Positions 1 through 8,396 of a stretch of DNA of 51,050 bases are shown piece after piece; position 1 is the stretch's first letter, and each line of letters starts with the position of its first letter. The stretch covers positions 1 to 51,050 of the forward strand of contig CALUUH010000013.1 in the NCBI GenBank assembly GCA_944323875.1, read 5' to 3'. A model generated the notes under the pieces. The model saw nothing but the letters and a program-made list of their open reading frames with translations, was not told where the DNA came from and ran no database searches. This stretch comes from Candidatus Gastranaerophilales bacterium. Its GTDB lineage: Bacteria > Cyanobacteriota > Vampirovibrionia > Gastranaerophilales > Gastranaerophilaceae. A program made the translations under genes and the position numbers.

Positions 1-189
1 TTTTAAATTTTCTCCTTTGTTACTTGTTGTTAGATTTTTTTGGGTAAGAGGCTTAAATACTTCCTCTCCACCTGCCGCGGCCCGCAGGTTCGGCGTTTTT
101 AAATATGATCTCCGCCTCACAGTCATTCGCTATATCTACTTTCGCTCCTCCTGTCCGGCGGAATTTAGGCTCGCTGACACTCGCCCAAA
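1..189 (-). promoter_or_regulatory. Structured leader between rpmJ and a gene beyond the left edge (probably rpsM)
   Basis: On the minus strand this stretch follows rpmJ and ends in a Shine-Dalgarno AAGGAG at 17-12, so a start codon must lie at or just beyond position 1. The usual gene after infA-rpmJ is rpsM, but it is not visible here. The stretch is more GC-rich than its surroundings. It can form a hairpin with ACCTGC/GCAGGT arms near 70-90 and a weaker AGAGG/CCTCT hairpin near 48-66. A reading frame from ATG at 126 stays open to the edge, but its composition does not look like a protein. In E. coli S4 represses its operon through a structure just before rpsM, so a ribosomal-protein leader is possible; that is inference. 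Confidence 0.4.
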
Positions 190-303
190 TTAACCCTGTC
201 TTTGTTTGTGTTTAGGGTTTTCGCATATTACGGCAATTCTGCCTTTTCTTTTAATACATTTGCATTTGTCGCAAATAGGTTTTACTGATGATCTTACTTT
301 CAT
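190..303 (-). CDS. rpmJ: Ribosomal protein L36 (bL36)
   Basis: This is a 37-codon gene encoding the smallest protein of the large ribosomal subunit. The translation starts [15 protein letters not shown] and ends NPKHKQRQG, the canonical bL36 sequence. The zinc-ribbon ligands are present as C11, C14, C27 and H32, the C+ (zinc-binding) form. It sits 37 nt downstream of infA on the same strand, as in the conserved infA-rpmJ-rpsM order, and is presumably co-transcribed with infA. The next gene in that order lies off the left edge. Confidence 0.96.
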   Translation of the reverse strand: MKVRSSVKPICDKCKCIKRKGRIAVICENPKHKQRQG

Positions 304-340
304 TTTGTTTTTCCTTTATCTTATTGTGAATTTATTTCTT

Positions 341-556
341 TTATTTTAAACGGAAGGTGATACGGCCGCGGGTCAAGTCATAAGGGGTCATTTCTACTCT
401 TACCTTGTCACCAGGCAAAATTCTTATGAAATTTTTTCTAATCTTGCCTGAGATGTGAGCCAGTATCTCATGCCCGTTTTCAAGTTTTACCCTGAACATT
501 GCGTTCGGCATGGATTCTATAATCGTTCCTTCTATTTCTATAACGTCTTTTGACAT
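341..556 (-). CDS. infA: Translation initiation factor IF-1
   Basis: This 71-residue protein is a single S1/OB-fold domain, full length for the family. It binds the 30S A site during initiation together with IF-2 and IF-3. The diagnostic stretches are all present: an N-terminal [12 protein letters not shown] strand, the [20 protein letters not shown] core and the C-terminal [13 protein letters not shown] Shine-Dalgarno AGAGGA lies just before the ATG. rpmJ follows, consistent with the conserved ribosomal cluster. adk and map, often upstream of infA, are not here; the upstream neighbour is a divergent amylase-like gene. Confidence 0.97.
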   Translation of the reverse strand: MSKDVIEIEGTIIESMPNAMFRVKLENGHEILAHISGKIRKNFIRILPGDKVRVEMTPYDLTRGRITFRLK

Positions 557-906
557 AAGTTCCTCTTTATTGCAGCGGGGGCAAATACGCCTGACACTGC
601 GCTTTATTTGGTTTTCAATCTTCTAAAAGGGGGGTTCCCTATTTCGGCTGGTATAACATTACTATTTTACCATACTAAATTAATCATACTCGCAAAATAT
701 TTCATTGCAAGTGATTTCAGGCATTTTTAGTACAAATTAATGAACATGTTTTTTAGTTGTTTATTTAATAACACCACACAATCAATACAGGCTTGCATGT
801 TCCAGAACGGCTTTTCACGCAACTTTCCAAGTTAATTGTAAATTTTTCTTAATATATCAAACATTCTCAAAATTAATAAAACAATCTAGCGTATAAACAA
901 AATGTC
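557..906. other. Intergenic region between divergent infA and amylase-like gene
   Basis: About 400 nt without a convincing gene on either strand. The part next to infA (557-640) is relatively GC-rich and can fold into an imperfect hairpin (GCAG/CTGC with an inner GGC/GCC) just upstream of the infA ribosome-binding site, so infA probably has a leader of about 100 nt. On the minus strand a TGGTAAAAT sequence near 665-675 is a possible extended -10, without a good -35. The remainder (680-906) is AT-rich and I see no further structure in it. Confidence 0.4.
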
Positions 907-935
907 TTGAAAATGTTTAGGCTATCTGGTATGAT
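907..935 (+). promoter_or_regulatory. Sigma70-type promoter of the amylase-like gene
   Basis: TTGAAA at 907-912 and TATGAT at 930-935 are separated by exactly 17 nt. The TG two bases before the -10 box makes it an extended -10. Transcription should start near 942, giving a leader of about 23 nt that carries the GGGAG ribosome-binding site at 954-958. Confidence 0.75.
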
Positions 936-964
936 GCTCCTACACAGGATAACGGGAGCTTATG

Positions 965-2518
965 ATGAAAACCTTTTACAAATCACTCATTCTTGCAGCC
1001 ACATTATTATATACATGTACAACAGCACTGGCACAAGAAAATTACACTAACAATGCAAGAAAACTTTTTACAGACAACAACGCCGTCATATATGAAATAA
1101 ATATAAGAACATTCAATGCAAAAGACACAAATCATAACGATATCATTGACTTTGATCTGGATGAGGAAAGCGGCAATTTCTTAAACGCGATAGAAAGGCT
1201 CGATGAAATAAAAGATATGGGGATAAACACCCTGCATGTTCTGCCTGTTACGCAGGTCGGCAAAACAAAAGCCTTAGGAACAGCAGGTTCTTTATATGCG
1301 GCGGCCTCATTTAACAAACTGAATGAACAATTAAAAGACAGCAAAAGTAATATGGACATAATTGAACAGGCTGAAAAATTTGTTGAAGAAGCACACAAAC
1401 GCGGTATTCGCATAATTCTTGATATACCGGCATGCGGGGCTTATGATCTGTACCTGCAAAGACCGGAATTATTTGTGAAAGACAAAGATCAAATCCCTGT
1501 TGTTCCTGCTGACTGGACAGATGTAAGATTACTGGATGCAGGTTCCGAAGAAATAGTTAATCCGGATGTTTTCGGCGTATACAAAGAATTTGTAGATCTG
1601 GCAATTGACGAACTAGGGGTTGACGGCATAAGAGCGGATGTCGCACATTGCAAACCCGCTGAATTTTGGCGGCAATTAATCTCTTACTCAAGAAAAAAAG
1701 ATCCGCAATTTCTCTGGCTCGCTGAAAGTTCTGACAGCTGGCACGATGCAATATCGCCATACGGTGTTTTTACCACGTACGACAAGCTGTTGGAAGCCGG
1801 ATTTGACGGTTATTACGGAAGTTTCTTCAATCTGAAAGAATGGGATACGAGTGATAAACTTATTAATCATGTTTTATTTAATACAGAATTGGCAAAAAAA
1901 TTTAGTGTGCCTAAGAGTGTAATCGGAAGTTTCTCAACTCATGATGAAGTCGCACCGGTTTTAGTCAATGGTATCCCTTACAGTAAAATGATTATCTGGC
2001 TTAACAGCACCTTACCTGTTAACGCTTATTATGTAGACGGGTTTGCAACCGGCGACAACTATATTTATGACTGGGCAAATCAAAAAGCTGATATCACATT
2101 TACAGATGATGACTATTACTTCGCACACCGCGGCAAAATCGATATCTTTAACTTTTCCCGCATGCCTGCCGGAAATAACAAAGAATTATTAAAAGAATTT
2201 GTTACCGCTAACAAATTCCGGAACTCTATTTCGCCTGTTCTGGCTAATGGGAGATTTGTCCGGCTAAAAACAAATAACGAACATATTTTTGCGTATACAA
2301 TGACTGATAATAAAACCACGATTGTTGTGTTTGGCAACCTGAATTTTGAGAATACAGAAAAAACTGATATAAAAATACCTGAGTTAAAAAAACAAACAGA
2401 ATATGAGTGTATCAAATCAACAAAAACAGCCCCATTAATCAGGAACAGAAAAATTACGGTTAATCTTGCAGCAGGAGAAATCGGAGTTTTATTGTTCAAA
2501 AATTTAGAAATAAAATAG
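965..2518 (+). CDS. Secreted GH13 alpha-amylase-family protein
   Basis: A 517-residue protein with a signal peptide (about residues 1-24, ending TTALA-Q) and a GH13 (beta/alpha)8 domain acting on alpha-glucans outside the cytoplasm. The start at 965 is preferred over 962 because GGGAG at 954-958 is then 6 nt away instead of 3. Seen residues: nucleophile Asp in GIRADVAH (about 225), acid/base Glu in LWLAESSD (about 254) and the transition-state Asp in SFSTHDE (about 327). Conserved region I is unusual: it reads LDIPACGAYD instead of the usual DxxxNH. The D...PELF arrangement recalls maltosyltransferase/GlgE-type GH13 enzymes, so glucan or maltosyl transfer is possible. The C-terminal 90 residues look like the usual beta-sandwich. 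It is monocistronic with a strong promoter and a terminator. Confidence 0.85.
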   Translation: MKTFYKSLILAATLLYTCTTALAQENYTNNARKLFTDNNAVIYEINIRTFNAKDTNHNDIIDFDLDEESGNFLNAIERLDEIKDMGINTLHVLPVTQVGKTKALGTAGSLYAAASFNKLNEQLKDSKSNMDIIEQAEKFVEEAHKRGIRIILDIPACGAYDLYLQRPELFVKDKDQIPVVPADWTDVRLLDAGSEEIVNPDVFGVYKEFVDLAIDELGVDGIRADVAHCKPAEFWRQLISYSRKKDPQFLWLAESSDSWHDAISPYGVFTTYDKLLEAGFDGYYGSFFNLKEWDTSDKLINHVLFNTELAKKFSVPKSVIGSFSTHDEVAPVLVNGIPYSKMIIWLNSTLPVNAYYVDGFATGDNYIYDWANQKADITFTDDDYYFAHRGKIDIFNFSRMPAGNNKELLKEFVTANKFRNSISPVLANGRFVRLKTNNEHIFAYTMTDNKTTIVVFGNLNFENTEKTDIKIPELKKQTEYECIKSTKTAPLIRNRKITVNLAAGEIGVLLFKNLEIK

Positions 2519-2533
2519 AAACATAGAAACAAA

Positions 2534-2565
2534 AAACGGGTGGTCTGAATATTCCATCCGTTTTT
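2534..2565. terminator. Bidirectional terminator between convergent genes
   Basis: AAACGGGTGG at 2534-2543 pairs with CCATCCGTTT at 2554-2563 (one G-T pair) around a 10-nt loop. It has A-rich sequence on the left and TTTTT on the right. It lies between the stop codons of the convergent amylase-like gene and the long coiled-coil gene and should serve both. Confidence 0.8.
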
Positions 2566-2566
2566 G

Positions 2567-5500
2567 TTATGCTACACCATATCTGTTTGCTGTATATTGT
2601 TTACGTTTTTGATTTTTTCTTTGAATTTCTTTGAAATGATCAGAAAGAATTATTTCATATTCTGATTGTTGTTTTTGTTCCTGCTGCTGTGAGCCCTGTT
2701 CATTATTGCTTTGACCTTGCATAGCCATTGTCATTGCGTAATTAAGAGCTTGTTTTTTAGCGGCATTAAGAGTTGCCTTGATAGCAGCTTTTGAGCCTTC
2801 TTTCATAGCTTTGGCGGTCATATCGCCGGTTATTTTCTGGCTGAGCTGCTGCATGCCTTCTTTACCGACTGCAGTGGTAACAGCGCTTTGGGCCGCTTGT
2901 TTAGCGCTCTGGTATGCTGCGGCTCTGGCCTGTGCTGCTGCAATATTTTTACCCATATTTTGGAACCCTTTAACAGCTTGACCGGTAGCACTTACGGCAG
3001 AAGCACCTGCCATCACAGCCATGCCTGCACTCATCAATGCTCCCATCAAGTTACCTTGAGCGGCATAAGTAGCTGCTTTTGTAATTCCTGCGGCTGCAAC
3101 ACCATAGTTACCGATAGCTTCTGCAGCATGACCAATAGGTGACATTACAAGACCGACTGCTGCAATCCAAGGCGGAATAATAACTTTTGATAAGACATCA
3201 CCGGTTGTACCGACAATAAAACCGGTCATTGCAACAGCTGATGATATACTTTCAATTTTTGTTGCAACTTCAAGAACTTTTTCACTTCTTGACTGGTCCT
3301 CTTGTTTTTCTTCCTGTTCTTTTTGAACGGTCTTATTATAGACTTTTGTAGTTGTATTCATTCTTTTAACTATAGTATCAGAACTTTTTTGAGTTTTGAC
3401 TAAGTTATCAGAATAAATTTTAATAACATTTGTTTTTTCACCGATTTGTTCGTTCAAAGAATCAATTTCTGTTTGATTAGAAGATGCATTACCTGTAGTT
3501 ACAGCAGTTGTAGAAGCAGCAGCGCCGCCTGCGATATTTTCCATTACGCTAAAGCCTGCATGTTGCGGTTCTGCATTATTTACAGGAGCTGCTGCACCTG
3601 TTGCTGAGGATGCTTCATCTTCGGCAGTCAGTGTATCAACTTCTGATTGAAGTGCATCTATTGCTGCCATTTCTTCTTCAATTTTTTGTTGATTTTCTTG
3701 TACTTCTTTTTCGTTTTTATCTAATTCTTTCTGGTCTTTTTTAATATCTTTTGCCAATGTTTTGGAATCTTTTTGAAACTGTTTGTCAGATTTCTGTGCT
3801 TCTTTATCAACATCTTCCATTTCATCGGTATTTTGTTCTGTAGTAGCGGTATCAGCTTCAACGCCGTCAGCATCTTTGTCTACGTCATTTGCTGCCGCTT
3901 TACCATTTTTTGCATCAATTGTTTTGCTGCTGTCTGCTTCAGAAGCTGCACTTCCTGCAGAGGAAGCTTTTGTTGTTGACGCATTTGAAGTATTTCCGGA
4001 TGCCGCTGTAGTAGTAGATCTGGTAGCGGCAGAAGTTGAAGCGGTTGTAGATGTTGCGGAAGAACTTGTTGTTGAAGATTTTCTGTTGTTACCTGATGTT
4101 GCAGCACCTTCCCCTGTTCTTACGCGGCCTGCTGCGTTGCCGGTACCATCAGTTTCTTCAATAACAGTAGTGCTGCCATCATCAAGAAGTGCAGCTTCTT
4201 CGTTTCTTGCTTCCAGTGCTGCTCTGATATTTGCGCGACGTCTTTCTCCTGCAGCAATTATTTCTTTTGCTCTGTCAGAAAGAACGATGTTTAATTCCGG
4301 TTTCTTTTCTTCAGGTTGCTGAGTTTGAGATTTAGCCATTGATGACATTGTGTACATCAATGCTTGCTTACCGGCCTGTTTAAGAGTTTGTTTTATAGCT
4401 TGCTTAGAAGCCTGCTTCATACTCTTAACCATTCCTTCAGCAGCCATTTTTTGACCGGTCTGTTTTAATCCTTCCATACCGGTTTTTGTTACAGCCTGTT
4501 TAGCTGTTTCCTGTGCAGCCTTCATAACTGCTGCTCTTGTCTGAGCTGCAGCAATATTTTTACCCATTTGTTGGAAACCTTTAGCCGCCTGACCGGTAGC
4601 ACTTACTGCTGAAGCACCGGCCATAATAGCCATACCTGCGCTCATTAATGCTCCCATAAGGTTGCCTTGAGCTGCATAAGTTGCCATTTTTGTAACGTTT
4701 GCGGCAACTACACCATAGTTACCGATAGCTTCTACAGCATGTCCGACAGGTGACATTACAGCACCTATTACAGGAATCCAAGGCGGTAAAATAACTTTCA
4801 TCAAGATGTCACCGGTTGTACCAACAATAAAACCTGTCAATGCAACTTTTGAAGATATTTCATCAATCTTATTTGCTACTTCAAGAACCTTTTCACTTGT
4901 TGATTGATCTTCTTCTTTTTCTTCTTGTTCTTTTTGTACAGCTTTATTGTAGTTTTTAGTATTTATGTTCATTGTCTTAACTATCCTGTTGGACTTCTCC
5001 TGCAAGAAAGTTAATTTACTAGAATAAATACTAATAGTACCGGTTTTAGTCATGATTTGTTCATTCAAACCGTCAATCTTAGTCTGAGTGTCACTTGATG
5101 TTGAAGAAGCACCGCCATTCATAACATTATCCATTGCGCTGAAACCGGCATGAGATGCTTGAGGAGCTGTCTGAGTTTGTCCATCTTCACCAGTTGCACC
5201 AGTTGCAGCAGGTTGAGCCGGTGCAGCAGTTGGATTTGCAGCAGCGGCCGGAGCAGCAGCCATTTCTTCACTCATTGTCAATGCATCTACTTCTGTTTGT
5301 AATGCTTCTATTGCTGTTGCTTCTTCTTCTATTTTTTGTTGTATTTCTTGAACTTGCTTTTCGTTCTTGTCTAAATCTTTCTGGTTTTTCTTGATATCTT
5401 TGTCGATTTTTTTAGAGTCTTTTTGAAGCTGTTTGTCTGATTGTTGAGCTTCTTTATCGACATTTTCCATTTCTTTGGCATCTTCTTCTGTTGATTTGGT

Positions 5501-7804
5501 GTCGCGTTTAACTTCTTCACCTTGTTTTTCTGCACTTGCTGCTGCATCTTTACCGTTTTCTGCGCTAATTTCTTCAGTACCGCTGTCGCTTGAGGATGCA
5601 GAACCTGTGCTTGTTGTTTGTGATGCTGATTGAGTTTGAGAACTTGCAGCAGCGCGTTGCATAGCCCTTGTTTGGAGTTGACCATCCTCTGTAAGTTGGT
5701 CACTGTTATCAACAACTTTGATATTTTCAGCATTAGCAGGATCATTACCTGTTTTTTGTACATATTGCGTTGATTTTGGTGCAACAGAATCCGGCAAGCC
5801 TTTTGTTATTTCGCTTACCTTTGCGCTAAATTCATTTTTAGTCTGTGTAATTTCTACAGCGCGTTCCTGTGCTGCATTAGATATAGGAACTTGTTTTGTT
5901 AATGCTGAATTTGCAGTACTTGATTCAAGATTTAATACATCACCGCGGTCAATAGCATCACGGCCAAGAGATTCGCCTTTTTTACCGTACAATAAATCTT
6001 TTTGTCTTTCGTCATCAAGCAATGCATAGAAGAAGGTTTTCATCAGATAGCTTCTGTCGCCGAGTTCTGATATAGCAAGTTGTTTGCCCATTTCTATTGT
6101 TGCATTTGCAACATCTACACCTTGATTTGTTATGCTCATTGCATAGTTAAGGCTTCTTGTATAACCGTTAAGGGTGTTGATTTTTTCATTAAGTCCGTTT
6201 ACATAATTGCCGTTTTCTTTGTCTAAATCTGCACTTAATTTTTTGTAAGACTGTTTTTCGCTTGAAGTTAATTCGTCACCGTCTCTAAGTTTGTTGCAAA
6301 GTTCTTCATACTGTTTAAGTGATTTATTAACTTTAGCTTCCTGTACTTTTCTTTCGATTTTTGATTCTCTAAGAATTTCTTCAACAGATTTTTTGATTGT
6401 ATCCAAATCATTAACAGCAGTATTAATTTCTGCTGATTTAGTATTACATTTTTGAATTTGTTCCTGAGTTTGTGCTTTGAGGTCGTTGCCTGATTCTTCA
6501 CTGTTATTTGTACCCATAGTATCAGTTTCAACGGAAGTATCAGCAGCCGCCTCATCCACGTTAGAAGTTTCTGTTACGCCTGCATTGCCTGTTGCTGCAG
6601 CTGAAACAGGTGCAGCCGGTGCTTGCGTAGCAGATTGAGCTGGTGTTGCCGCTTTTGTTGTCGGTTGTTCTGTAGCTTGCGCAGCGCTTTCTGTATCTTG
6701 GACTTCATTTTCTACTCCTTCCATATTTTCATTTTCTACACTTCTTGTCTGAGCAGGTGTAACTTCCGGCTCAGCTTGAGTTTGAGTTTTGGTATTATTT
6801 GTTATTGTTTCAGTAAGATCTGCCATTGCAGCCATTTCGTTCAGGTCAGACTGTATATCTTCTGCAGTTTGGTCTGTAGTTATACTTGTTTTTTGTGCTG
6901 ACTGAGTAAGGTTTTTAGCAAGTGAACTGCTCATAATTATACCGACGATACCGGTGTAAGAACCGCCGGTTGTGGATACGTTGGTGAATTTGTGATCAGC
7001 TTCACGTTCTGCCAATTGTTCTGCAATAGAATCTGTTGCTGTTGACAAGTCTGTAGACTGTTTTGTTGTTTTGTCAATTGCATTTAATGCTGATTCAATT
7101 TCGTCAAAATCAACATCAACATTGTCGATAGCTTTTTGATAAGCTTTTGTTTCGCCCTCAAGGAGAGTGCTTAATTCATTAAATCTCTGTTGTTCGTCTT
7201 CGGATAAAGGGATATTTCGTTTTAGTTTACTTTCTAATTCTTTATATTCATCAACTATACTTTGTATCTTTTGTAAAGATTCATTCTGAACAGATTCAGC
7301 TTCATCTTTTTTATTTTCAAGATCTTTTCCCATAGCTGATACAACATCAACTTGATTGTTAAGATTATTTTGATTTGTTTCACTTTTATCAACAAGTGCT
7401 TGAGCTGCACTTTTAAGTGCTGTTATATCAGAATTCTTTGTATTGTTAACTTCTTGTTCAATACCTGATGCATCTTCATCGTCTGAAACTTCAGTTGTTT
7501 CGTAATTGGTTGAATCGGCATCCTGCATTGAATGAGCCCATGCAAGAACTTTTTCAGGAATTACAACACCTTGTTCTTCCATTCTAATAAGTTCTTCATA
7601 GGTAAACTTAGCCCACTCAGCATTTTCACCATAGAAAGGATCCAATATGCTTGTATTACGAGAATAAATTGAGCCGATACGGCTATACATGCCTGCTTTG
7701 CTTAATTCATTAGCAATATCATACAGTTGGTCATCACTCAAGCCTGCATATCTTGAGCTTCCTTTCAATTGATTATAGATATTATCAACTGTATTAGCAC
7801 CCAT
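2567..7804 (-). CDS. Very large internally duplicated coiled-coil protein with two hydrophobic modules
   Basis: A 1745-residue protein of unknown function with no signal peptide. Residues 1-100 form a non-repetitive, probably globular N-terminus. Two related coiled-coil segments follow (about 150-250 and 470-580), sharing the pattern YxEL-x2-KL...S-x5-F/Y-x2-L. Two long copies of a second module follow, about 540 residues apart (roughly 760-1190 and 1310-1745). Each has a charged helix with repeated DKE-x-Q-x-SDKQ and KNEK-x-VQE, then a second helix. A hydrophobic Gly/Ala-rich stretch starts TGFIVGTTGD (about 990-1090 and 1525-1620), followed by Ala/Gln/Lys-rich helices and a short end motif (NIVLSDRAKEI, EIILSDHFKEI). 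Ser/Thr/Ala-rich linkers join the modules. Coiled coil plus a hydrophobic hairpin recalls secreted translocators or tape-measure proteins, but no secretion or phage genes are nearby. Confidence 0.7.
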   Translation of the reverse strand: MGANTVDNIYNQLKGSSRYAGLSDDQLYDIANELSKAGMYSRIGSIYSRNTSILDPFYGENAEWAKFTYEELIRMEEQGVVIPEKVLAWAHSMQDADSTNYETTEVSDDEDASGIEQEVNNTKNSDITALKSAAQALVDKSETNQNNLNNQVDVVSAMGKDLENKKDEAESVQNESLQKIQSIVDEYKELESKLKRNIPLSEDEQQRFNELSTLLEGETKAYQKAIDNVDVDFDEIESALNAIDKTTKQSTDLSTATDSIAEQLAEREADHKFTNVSTTGGSYTGIVGIIMSSSLAKNLTQSAQKTSITTDQTAEDIQSDLNEMAAMADLTETITNNTKTQTQAEPEVTPAQTRSVENENMEGVENEVQDTESAAQATEQPTTKAATPAQSATQAPAAPVSAAATGNAGVTETSNVDEAAADTSVETDTMGTNNSEESGNDLKAQTQEQIQKCNTKSAEINTAVNDLDTIKKSVEEILRESKIERKVQEAKVNKSLKQYEELCNKLRDGDELTSSEKQSYKKLSADLDKENGNYVNGLNEKINTLNGYTRSLNYAMSITNQGVDVANATIEMGKQLAISELGDRSYLMKTFFYALLDDERQKDLLYGKKGESLGRDAIDRGDVLNLESSTANSALTKQVPISNAAQERAVEITQTKNEFSAKVSEITKGLPDSVAPKSTQYVQKTGNDPANAENIKVVDNSDQLTEDGQLQTRAMQRAAASSQTQSASQTTSTGSASSSDSGTEEISAENGKDAAASAEKQGEEVKRDTKSTEEDAKEMENVDKEAQQSDKQLQKDSKKIDKDIKKNQKDLDKNEKQVQEIQQKIEEEATAIEALQTEVDALTMSEEMAAAPAAAANPTAAPAQPAATGATGEDGQTQTAPQASHAGFSAMDNVMNGGASSTSSDTQTKIDGLNEQIMTKTGTISIYSSKLTFLQEKSNRIVKTMNINTKNYNKAVQKEQEEKEEDQSTSEKVLEVANKIDEISSKVALTGFIVGTTGDILMKVILPPWIPVIGAVMSPVGHAVEAIGNYGVVAANVTKMATYAAQGNLMGALMSAGMAIMAGASAVSATGQAAKGFQQMGKNIAAAQTRAAVMKAAQETAKQAVTKTGMEGLKQTGQKMAAEGMVKSMKQASKQAIKQTLKQAGKQALMYTMSSMAKSQTQQPEEKKPELNIVLSDRAKEIIAAGERRRANIRAALEARNEEAALLDDGSTTVIEETDGTGNAAGRVRTGEGAATSGNNRKSSTTSSSATSTTASTSAATRSTTTAASGNTSNASTTKASSAGSAASEADSSKTIDAKNGKAAANDVDKDADGVEADTATTEQNTDEMEDVDKEAQKSDKQFQKDSKTLAKDIKKDQKELDKNEKEVQENQQKIEEEMAAIDALQSEVDTLTAEDEASSATGAAAPVNNAEPQHAGFSVMENIAGGAAASTTAVTTGNASSNQTEIDSLNEQIGEKTNVIKIYSDNLVKTQKSSDTIVKRMNTTTKVYNKTVQKEQEEKQEDQSRSEKVLEVATKIESISSAVAMTGFIVGTTGDVLSKVIIPPWIAAVGLVMSPIGHAAEAIGNYGVAAAGITKAATYAAQGNLMGALMSAGMAVMAGASAVSATGQAVKGFQNMGKNIAAAQARAAAYQSAKQAAQSAVTTAVGKEGMQQLSQKITGDMTAKAMKEGSKAAIKATLNAAKKQALNYAMTMAMQGQSNNEQGSQQQEQKQQSEYEIILSDHFKEIQRKNQKRKQYTANRYGVA

Positions 7805-7927
7805 TGTATTCCCTTTCCGAACCGCATAATTTACAATTATGACTATAGTTTTTATCGGAAAAATTGCCTTTTTTCTTTAAAATTTAGGGATTTTTACAGG
7901 CCTAATCGTTACAAAAATTTACATTAT

Positions 7928-7956
7928 AAAAAGCCGGTCGAAAATGCCGGCTTTTT
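7928..7956. terminator. Terminator downstream of trxA
   Basis: AAAAAGCCGG at 7928-7937 and CCGGCTTTTT at 7947-7956 form a perfect 10-bp stem around a 9-nt loop, with A and T tracts on both sides. It lies just after the trxA stop on the minus strand and upstream of the long coiled-coil gene, which therefore probably has its own promoter at 7805-7927. Confidence 0.85.
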
Positions 7957-7982
7957 ATAGGTATATCACTAAATTTAACTTT

Positions 7983-8306
7983 TTATAAATGTTTTTCAAT
8001 ATTTGAAACAATAGTTGATTTAGGCATCAGCCCTACTAATCTTTCAAGCGCTTTACCGTCTTTGAAAACAAGAAGGCTTGGCAGTCCGCTGATTGAATAA
8101 TCCTTTGCTGTTTTCAAATTTTCATCAGTGTTAACTTTCACAAATTTTACTTTGCCGGAAAATTCACTTGCGACTTCATCCAGTATAGGTCCTAATTTTC
8201 TGCAAGGGCCGCACCATGGTGCCCAAAAATCAACAACAACAGGGATTTGGGAATTTAAAACCTCTGCTTCAAAATTTGCGTCATTAATATCAATTGCGTT
8301 TGACAT
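7983..8306 (-). CDS. trxA: Thioredoxin
   Basis: A 107-residue thioredoxin, the usual length, reducing disulfides in cytoplasmic proteins with electrons from thioredoxin reductase. The active site is WCGPC (Cys32 and Cys35), followed by the conserved cis-proline in SGLPSLLVF, and the buried Asp in VVVDFWAPW is present. A strong AAAGGAG lies 7 nt before the ATG. It is a single-gene unit with its own terminator and a likely extended -10 promoter in the gap to the divergent exonuclease gene. No reductase is adjacent. Confidence 0.96.
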   Translation of the reverse strand: MSNAIDINDANFEAEVLNSQIPVVVDFWAPWCGPCRKLGPILDEVASEFSGKVKFVKVNTDENLKTAKDYSISGLPSLLVFKDGKALERLVGLMPKSTIVSNIEKHL

Positions 8307-8336
8307 GATATCTCCTTTAATTACTTTACAGCGTTT

Positions 8337-8345
8337 ATTCTAACA
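8337..8345 (-). promoter_or_regulatory. Extended -10 promoter of trxA
   Basis: On the minus strand TGT-TAGAAT forms an extended -10 about 30 nt before the trxA start codon. No good -35 box is seen 17 nt further upstream. The same 90-nt gap must also hold the promoter of the divergent exonuclease gene, for which TATTAT at 8365-8370 (plus strand) is the best -10 candidate. Confidence 0.4.
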
Positions 8346-8396
8346 CAGAAAAAATTTTTGTGCTATTATCTTAATAGCATTTAGTAGGATAAGATA

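Noticed and set aside
3783-4322. 179-codon frame opposite the long coiled-coil gene
   Set aside because: It is the antisense of Ser/Thr/Ala-rich repetitive codons of the minus-strand gene; no ribosome-binding site and no recognisable domain.
2567-7804. Phage tail tape-measure protein
   Set aside because: Coiled coil and hydrophobic stretches would fit, but no phage structural, packaging or integrase gene is nearby; neighbours are housekeeping genes.
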